Assembly: GCA_032622095.1 (NCBI GenBank) | Contig: CP136064.1 | Location: 133,679,129 to 133,743,128 of the forward strand | Direction of reading: 5' to 3' | From: Siphonodentalium dalli | Lineage: Eukaryota > Mollusca > Scaphopoda > Gadilida > Siphonodentaliidae | DNA length: 64,000 nucleotides | Shown: positions 57,493 to 64,000 of the stretch, one piece after another | Layout: every line of letters begins with the position of its first letter | Numbering within the stretch: the first letter of the stretch is position 1 | Made by a program: the position numbers and the translations under genes | Notes under the pieces: model-generated | The model's input: only the letters and a program-made list of their open reading frames with translations | What the model was told of the DNA's origin: nothing | Databases searched by the model: none

Positions 57493-58496
57493 CTGTAAAA
57501 GTAAATTAATGTATAGTAAAACGTCCATCCAAAAATTTAAAATCCTTTAGAAACCAAATGTTTATTCAAACTGAATGAACTATGTGATCCAAACATCATT
57601 CTAGTTCATTATCAATAAAAACCTGCTTTGCCACACATTCCATAAAGTGGCTGTATATGATTGGTTGATTTTTTATAAATGAAAAATTTGATTATGAAAA
57701 CATTCATTGAATAAAACTTACTTCCAACTGTCCATGATGTTAAACGAACATGGCTCATTCGAACCCTAAAATTTATTTACGTAATTCGGGAGGAGGGGTC
57801 TCAATACATACATATATAAACTATTATCGAGGGATTTCGTTGATATAGCGCTAAAAAACTTGAGGAATAATAATCATATCCTCTATAACATATCCAAAAT
57901 CTGATAAATCCGCTTAGAGCTAAATTTTCTATTATGATGACATTTGGCATCGAAAAATGCTGACTTTGTGTGATAGGTGCACCAACTACCGTCAAATTAG
58001 TGATAAAATGAAATATTCACAAACAATGCTTAGTCGTAAACCATATAATTATGTGGAATGTGTCCCAACATGGTCATAACACACATGTTATCCAATTTGA
58101 TATTGGAATAGTTAGAAAACCGAAATGAGAAAACAACACCAAAACAGAATCTTCATCATCGGTTTCAGTAGTAGAATAGGATTAAATTTGTTTTATAAAT
58201 TGTTTTTCCTCAGAATGTGTCTACATTGTTTACATGCCATTCCCATAGTAATGACACCACTTTCTAATTTTACAGCAGGCAGAACATAAAGCTCACATCT
58301 ACTTCCGTACAATATCTAATTTTTGCGTGTGTTAAAATGTATTAAAAAATCTAGTAAAAACCACTCATCTAATAGATCATTAACACAGTTCCAATGCTAC
58401 CTGCGTGTGTACACACTCTCCCCGCCTGTCTATCTTGTCTCCAGTTGCTTTCAACATATAAACATGCAATGAACGAATCTATGTAAATTGTGAACA
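57493..58496. other. UGGT intron, no feature recognised
   Basis: The exon preceding 57318-57492 (expected to carry a conserved FF-x-HG-x-KTC segment) was looked for here and up to 64000 on the minus strand and not found. Confidence 0.45.
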
Positions 58497-59636
58497 AGAC
58501 AGTCAATGACTGTGGGGTCGCTCACCAGACTGCAAAGACTGATAAGACTGGGACTCTGGAGACCACAACAGTCAGAACTTTTCATAATCACTTTAAAAGA
58601 AGTAGATCTAAACAGGATATTGGCCAAATTACGAACTGTACACTACTGATCACCCCCCCCCCCCCCCCCAACAAGTCCCCTCCAGACTGGGCTCCAGACT
58701 CCCAAGTCTTAGGTTGGAATTACACAATTGACATCTCAAACTTTCCCAATTGTTGGAAATTTCCAATCTCACAAGCGCCTTTTTATAAAATAGACCTGAT
58801 GGTCCTTGTGAAGGAAGCATATTAAGAAGGAAACTGTCCTATTGTTCCAGGCTACCCCATTAAAAATATATGTATTGCAGTCAAACAAGAACATTCCATG
58901 CTAAATAAGCCAACTAGTTCTTGGCTCTTCCATACATATTTTAAGAATCACTATGTTGTGAAATAGTTATGTCTCTGGCAATTCCCTTATTCGACTTTGT
59001 GATGCCATTTTCACAAATCTGTCACCCAAGGTAATTTCCTACCAAATAATAAGCAAAATAGACCATTTCATTCTTGCATAGAAGACGTATCATGAATTAC
59101 TATGGAGAGAAAGAGTAATGTAGCTGGCCTTGCACCTACTTGACCTGGTGACCCTGATTAAACAAATCTGAATCACACATCACCAAAGGAGCCTCAATAT
59201 TAAATGTGAACTAAATAGAGCTGGTGGTTCTTTCAAAGAACACTTTTCAAGTTTGCCAAATATGTTCTGGTGGAGTGGTGGGTGTGGGAAAGTTAAATGT
59301 CCTGTTGAAAGATTTGAACAATACATATGATAGATTGATGTTGTAATTGGGAATTAATGACCTCTAGCAGATCTCCAGGAAATGTTTATAAAAATGTCAG
59401 ACTTCACTTGCAAATTTTAATATTTTTTGGAGTTATGTCCCTGGCCCTGCCCACATTTGACCCAGTGACCTCATTTGAACAAATCTGAATGTGAGTCACC
59501 TAGGCAATATCCACACCAACTATGAACCCATACGGTATTATGGTTCCAGAGGAGACGTTTAAAGAATTGTTGACGGACGGACGAGGAGTGATGACTATAG
59601 CTCCACCAGAGACTTCGTCTCAGTTGAGCCAAAAAC
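58497..59636 (+). mobile_element. Helentron-like family B, complete copy
   Basis: The 5' cap is the 15-bp palindrome ACAGTCAATGACTGT (58499-58513) followed by GGGGTCGCTCACC. Interior cores carry '(G/A)GTGACC(C/T)(C/T)' and 'AACAAATCTGAAT', with two copies 317 bp apart (about 2 x 158). The tail has GACGGACGGACGAGGAGTGA, then CTATAGCTCCACCAGAGACT and TTGAGCCAAAAAC, with the inverted pair GAGAC / GTCTC. Shared GTCAATGAC cap and GAGC tail link it to family A. A poly(C) tract lies at 58652-58669. Confidence 0.78.
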
Positions 59637-60530
59637 TATTGAAATTATAGAATGACTCCCCCCCCCCCCCCTTTGGATCCCAAAATGCAACAGAATTCAA
59701 ACTTTTTTAATGGAAGGGGAAGAACTCCATCTTTAATATATAGAGTTATTCCCCCTGCAGTGTAAATAATTTAGCAATTTACTGCAATCTAGATGACAAA
59801 ACTCTTTGGCAACTCAATAAAAACAACATGTCCACAGTTTATTATACTGGATAAGTTGATAATACAATGTTTTGGAGCTTGCTCTTTCAAATGGTATATA
59901 ATGTGGTATATAATATGGCATATATTTTATATAATGTAATCTGGGGGTTAAAAAATTAAGTAGTTTACTATTTTATATTCATTTTAGTCTAAATAATTAA
60001 TTTTGAGAAAACAAATTTAATCTCATTGAACAAATCTGCTAATTCCACCCCCTCAACCCATGGGGACATCCCTGCAAGAACAGGACATCTGTGATTTATT
60101 GGATGCTTGTCTACATTTGCCTTAACAATATTTCCTTAACCTTGAAAGCCAGTGCATTCTCTTAGGTGAGGCTACCTATGGGACACTCACATATATAAGA
60201 CAATGCACTGGCATGATACTAGTACCTTGTTATAAAATAATAAATATTGGACAAATATTAAACTAGGAGCTCATTTCTCTTGATCAATGGTCTATTATTT
60301 TATATTCATTTTATTTTAGTATATGTAATTGGTTTTGGAAAATAAATTACATCTCAATGAACAAATCTGATAAATTTGCCCCCTCCCTAAACATATGTGG
60401 GGCATCCCTGCGAGAATAGGACATGTGTGATTTATTTGGATGTCTGACTATATTGGCCTAACAATATTTCCTTGATCTTGAACCCCAGTGTATTCTCTTA
60501 TATATAGGAGAATACACTGGTGCAGGGTCT
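59637..60530. repeat. ~325-bp direct duplication with hairpins
   Basis: 59973-60190 and 60299-60510 are direct copies (shared 'ATTCATTTTA', 'AACAAATCTG', 'GGACATC', 'CAATATTTCCTT', 'CCAGTG(C/T)ATTCTCTTA'). Each ends in an inverted pair: CCAGTGCATT...AATGCACTGG (60151-60213) and CCAGTGTATTCTC...GAGAATACACTGG (60486-60520). A poly(C) tract is at 59658-59671. Confidence 0.65.
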
Positions 60531-60899
60531 TTATTGCTGTACCAGCATAGCTCTGGTAATGAAATGGTTAATAATAATACTATTATAAAATGTGTAAACT
60601 GTCAAACAGTTAGAGTTGTATTTGAGATTGCTGTAAACACATAGGATTAAATTTCATTCACACACCTCTTTCTCTCTTAGCCTGATAAATGTGGATATTG
60701 AGATAAAAGTTAATTACTTTATAATAAGTGGACACACAGCTATGAGCACTGTGAGAATTAAGGCTGGTCAGTTCCTGGCATGTCATATAACTAAAGTGTA
60801 AGGCTTTTAATGGTGTGAACCTTGCTGGGATCTGGTGTGGGGTGGCAGGGACATGCAGTGGTGGTGGGGGAGGGGGGGGTTGGGGGGGGGCAAGGGTTT

Positions 60900-61462
60900 A
60901 AAACAAGGATTTGAATTAAAAAAATTTAAAGAGTTATGTCTCTGGGCCCTGGCTCTGCCCCTATTTGACCCAGTGACCCCATTTGAACAAATCTGAACCC
61001 CAGTCACACAAGGACTCTCCATACCAAATGTAAGCTAAATCGGTCAAATGGTTCAAAAGAAGAAGTCATTCTAAGAATTACTATGGAGGAATAGCGTTAT
61101 GGTCCTGGTTTCTCAACTAATCAACCTGGTGACCTCATTTTAACAAATCTGAATGTGAGTCAACTAGGGAACATCCACACCAAATATGAATCCATACGGC
61201 CTTATAGTTCAGTAAAAGAAGTCGTTCTAAGAATTACTATGGAGGAATAGAGTTATGGCCCTGCTTTCACAACTATTTCACCCAGTGACCTCATTTGAAC
61301 AAATCTGAATGTGATTCACCTAGGGAACAACCACACCAAATATGAACACGTTACATCTTACGGTTCGGGACGAGAAGATGATTCTTGACGGACGGACGGA
61401 CGACGGACGAGGAGTGATGACTATAGCTCCACCGGAGACTTCGTCTCAGGTGAGCTAAAAAC
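60900..61462 (+). mobile_element. Helentron-like family B, 5'-truncated copy
   Basis: Three cores with 'CAGTGACC(C/T)CATTTGAAC' or a close variant lie near 60972, 61128 and 61284, exactly 156 bp apart. The tail has a GACGGACGGACGACGGACGA tract, CTATAGCTCCACCGGAGACT and GGTGAGCTAAAAAC. No cap is found; upstream is a poly(G) tract (about 60868-60891). Confidence 0.78.
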
Positions 61463-62089
61463 TATATGGACACTTAGCTAGATGATATCATGAATCTCTA
61501 CACCAGTTAAAACAATGTGAACTTTTTGATGTTCAGACAGGGAAATTAAAACATAAAAAAACAGTGCAGCTAATATACTTCTTAGTTAATATCGTTCCTC
61601 AGAAAATACTGTATTCTACAGTGTACGCAGGTCACGAAGATCCCAGCTCAATGTTGAATGAAATATGTCACTTTGTTGAGTCGATTTTGATTGGCATCCT
61701 CTACAATCATGAAATTTCTCACGGGTAATCAATTCAATGTCTATTTCGATGTTGACTCACAAAAGTCACAGACAAATCATGCAATCTGGAGTTGTGACCA
61801 CCCCTATTGTGAAATATATTATTAAGGAAAAAGTATTAACAAAGAAATATAGTCACTGCATTGTTTGTTCAATGCTATAAAGTTCTCCATCAGAATTTTT
61901 TTTAAATCCCATATTTTGAACGGGTTGAATATGATCTCTATGGTAGCCAGAGTATAAATTCATGACATGATCGAATACTTGGTGACCCATTCCTATATTC
62001 TATAACAAAAAAATATATTCAACATATACTGCAAATCATGCAATTTACTACCATAATGATGTTGGACTGAAATTAAATATGAAAGTGTC
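61463..62089. other. UGGT intron, no clear feature
   Basis: It contains only the half-copy of the 56048 foldback near 61948-61970. Otherwise AT-rich with nothing recognised. Confidence 0.45.
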
Positions 62090-63617
62090 AATGACACTGT
62101 AGCTCAACTTAGGTAGGGGAATAATTTAATGGTTGACAGTAAATGGAGGAAAGAGTAAAATCCAATATGGCTTCCGGTGGCCATGTTTTTTGGCAAAATT
62201 ACCCCAAAATGATTCGTTTCCATCTGTGACCCAATGATGCATATGAAGTTTGGTGATGATCGGATCAGGGATGTGGTCTGTAGGATGTGTCAAAGGATTT
62301 AGTGATGCAAAGAGTAAAATGCAAGATGGCCGCCAGCGGCCAAGTTTTTTGGCCGATTGATCCTAAAATGACTCGTTCCCATCTACATGTAAATGTCACA
62401 ATTCATGAGAAATTTTATGATGATCAGACAAACAGTACGGCCTGTAGCCCGCACCCATGGATTCAATTTTGAAATGATTCGTGCCCAACTAGGGGCCACC
62501 CCAATGATGAATATGAAGTTTGGTGATGATCGGATCAGGGTTGTGGTCTGTAGGTTGTGTGAAAGTATTTGGTGATGCAAAGAGTAAAATCCAAGAAGGC
62601 TGACGGCGGCCATGTTTTTTGGCCAATTGACCCCAAAATGACTCGTTCCCATCTACATGTCAATATTAACATCCATGACAAGTTTCATGATGATCAGACC
62701 AAAGCTAATACCTGTAGCCCGCACCAAAGGATGTAGTCATGCAAAGAGTAAAATCCAAGATGGCCGCTGGTGGCCATGTTTTTTGGCCGAACAACCCCAA
62801 AATGACTCGTTCCCATCTACATGTCAATTTTAACATCCATGACAAATTTCATGATGATCAGACGAATAGGACGACCTGTAGCCCACGCCAATGGATTTAA
62901 TTTTGAAATTCAAGATGGCCACCAGCGGCCATGTTTTTTGGCCGAATGACCCCAAAATGACTCGTTCCCATCTACATGTCAATGTCAACAGCCATGACAA
63001 ATCTCATAATGATCGGACCAAAGGTACGACCTGTAGCCTGTGCTAAAGGATTTAGTCATGCAAAGAGTAAAATATAAAATGGCTGCTGGTGGCCATGTTT
63101 TTTGGTCGAATGACCCCAAAAGAACTCGTTCCCATCTACATGTCATTCTTAACATCCATGACAAATTTCATGAAGATCCTACCAAAGCTACGACCTGAAG
63201 CCAGCGCCATAGGATGTAGTCATGCAAAGAGTAAAATCCAAGATGGCTGCTGGCGGCCATGTTTTTTGGCCAAACGACCCCATAATGACTCGTTCCCCAT
63301 CTACATGTCAATATTAACATCCATGACAAATTTCATGATGATCAGATGAACAGTAGACCGCGCCAATGGATTTAATTTTTAAATCCAAGATGGCTGCCAG
63401 GGGCCATGTTTTTTGGCCGAATGACCTCAAAATGACTTGTTCCCATCTACATGTCAATGTCAACATTCATGACAAATTTCATAAAGATCAGACCAAATTT
63501 ATGACCTGTAGCCCGCGCCAAAGGAAATTGTTGACGGATACACGCACACACGCACACACGGACGACGGACGCCAACCCATGGCAATAGCTCAAACTTACA
63601 AAGTATGTTGAGCTAAC
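62090..63617 (+). mobile_element. Helentron-like family A, copy 9 (8 cores)
   Basis: The cap GTGTCAATGACAC (62095-62107) precedes TGTAGCTCAACTTAGGTAGG, as in copy 7. About eight cores run to 63500, mixing two subtypes: 'CTCGTTCCCATCTACATGTC' and 'AAGTTTGGTGATGATCGGAT'. The tail is ACACGCACACACGGACGACG, ACCCATGGCAATAGCTCAAA and a shortened hairpin ending GTTGAGCTAAC. Confidence 0.92.
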
Positions 63618-63706
63618 AAATGCATCTCAACATAATTACTTATTATACAAGTAATATTATGTTCCTTTCTGAAACCCCCCTCGCACCATCGCCGCATCTC
63701 TGATAA

Positions 63707-63931
63707 ATGCAGGATGACCGCTCTATCCTTAAATTCTTGTCAACAGAGACCATTGTTCTCGCAGGGACACATAAGATCAAATTGAAACCCCTTTATCGCA
63801 TACTGAAAATTATAGAGACGCTGGGGAAGCTTATTTACGAATACACCCAGAGATCCTCGGCTGTTGTCGGTGGCTGCATCATTCAAAATGGCAAGCTAGT
63901 TGTTTGGGACCCAATGTTGATATTTCCATGA
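63707..63931 (+). CDS. Unassigned ORF, weakly longin-like
   Basis: This 74-codon plus-strand ORF reads KIKLKPLYRILKIIETLGKL, then SSAVVGGCIIQNGKLVVWDP, and stops. The hydrophobic-GC-hydrophobic-x-x-G-K pattern after an amphipathic helix recalls the segment of HPS4 that reads LAGCILYKGLIV. This is from memory and the similarity is weak. A possible acceptor (AAATGCAG) precedes it; a good donor is not seen. It is oriented against UGGT and may be a chance ORF, a nested gene's exon or a decayed repeat. Confidence 0.25.
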   Translation: MQDDRSILKFLSTETIVLAGTHKIKLKPLYRILKIIETLGKLIYEYTQRSSAVVGGCIIQNGKLVVWDPMLIFP

Positions 63932-64000
63932 CTTGAATGCGTCTTTTTGGGACATATATTGCTCGTAGAAAGGTAGTTTGGGCATTTTGATACCAAGAAA

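Noticed and set aside
58490-58825. 111-codon plus-strand ORF with a proline run
   Set aside because: It starts in the family B cap and its proline stretch is the poly(C) tract; it is a by-product of the element.
1-64000. LTR retroelements, Polintons or other virus-derived elements
   Set aside because: I saw no long direct repeats with TG/CA ends, no primer-binding site or polypurine tract, and no capsid, protease or integrase-like blocks.
57493-64000. Upstream UGGT exons on the minus strand
   Set aside because: No block with the expected HG-x-KTC or N-terminal Trx1 sequence and matching phase could be found; they are probably beyond the window.

Overview
The window is AT-rich eukaryotic DNA, almost certainly from a bivalve mollusc. 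The evidence is one intron-rich animal gene on the minus strand and dense non-autonomous DNA transposons. Many of these are built from internal tandem cores of about 156-175 bp, as in the 'pearl'/Helentron-like elements known from oysters and other bivalves. I see no bacterial-type operons, rRNA, tRNA, CRISPR arrays, or virus-derived elements.

The only host gene I recognise is the ER folding sensor UDP-glucose:glycoprotein glucosyltransferase (UGGT). Fifteen minus-strand exons between 57492 and 3459 encode about 572 codons. They join in frame at every junction, with GT donors and AG acceptors. They cover most of the first thioredoxin-like (Trx-like) domain, all of the second and third, and the approach to the fourth. 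The exons with the signal peptide and the start of Trx1 should lie beyond 64000. Those for Trx4, the beta-sandwiches and the GT24 catalytic domain should lie beyond position 1. Introns range from 326 bp to 9.8 kb.

The rest is intron carrying mobile DNA. (1) A Helentron-like family A has nine copies with a 5' palindromic cap, cores of about 160 bp, a CA-rich/GGACGAC tract and a 3' hairpin. (2) A second family B uses different sequence with the same terminal grammar. (3) Further core families (C, D, E and others) occur as fragments. (4) hAT-like elements with 8-bp target duplications lie at 11623-13579, 16529-17880 and 19320-19690, with a related one at 20967-21820. (5) TTAA-flanked, piggyBac-like elements lie at 4882-5575, 7343-7414, 9428-10987, 11743-12497 and 44615-45870. 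(6) A 5'-truncated LINE with poly(A) and a 17-bp target duplication occupies 50620-51933. (7) Several foldbacks are present, the cleanest at 52564-52731.

Two nests give an order of events. A hAT-like element (16529-17880) carrying family C cores sits inside a family A element. A piggyBac-like element (11743-12497) sits inside another hAT-like element. An unexplained plus-strand ORF at 63707-63931 weakly recalls a longin-type segment. The strongest candidate for something under-described is the shared end grammar and near-constant core length of otherwise dissimilar Helentron-like families.
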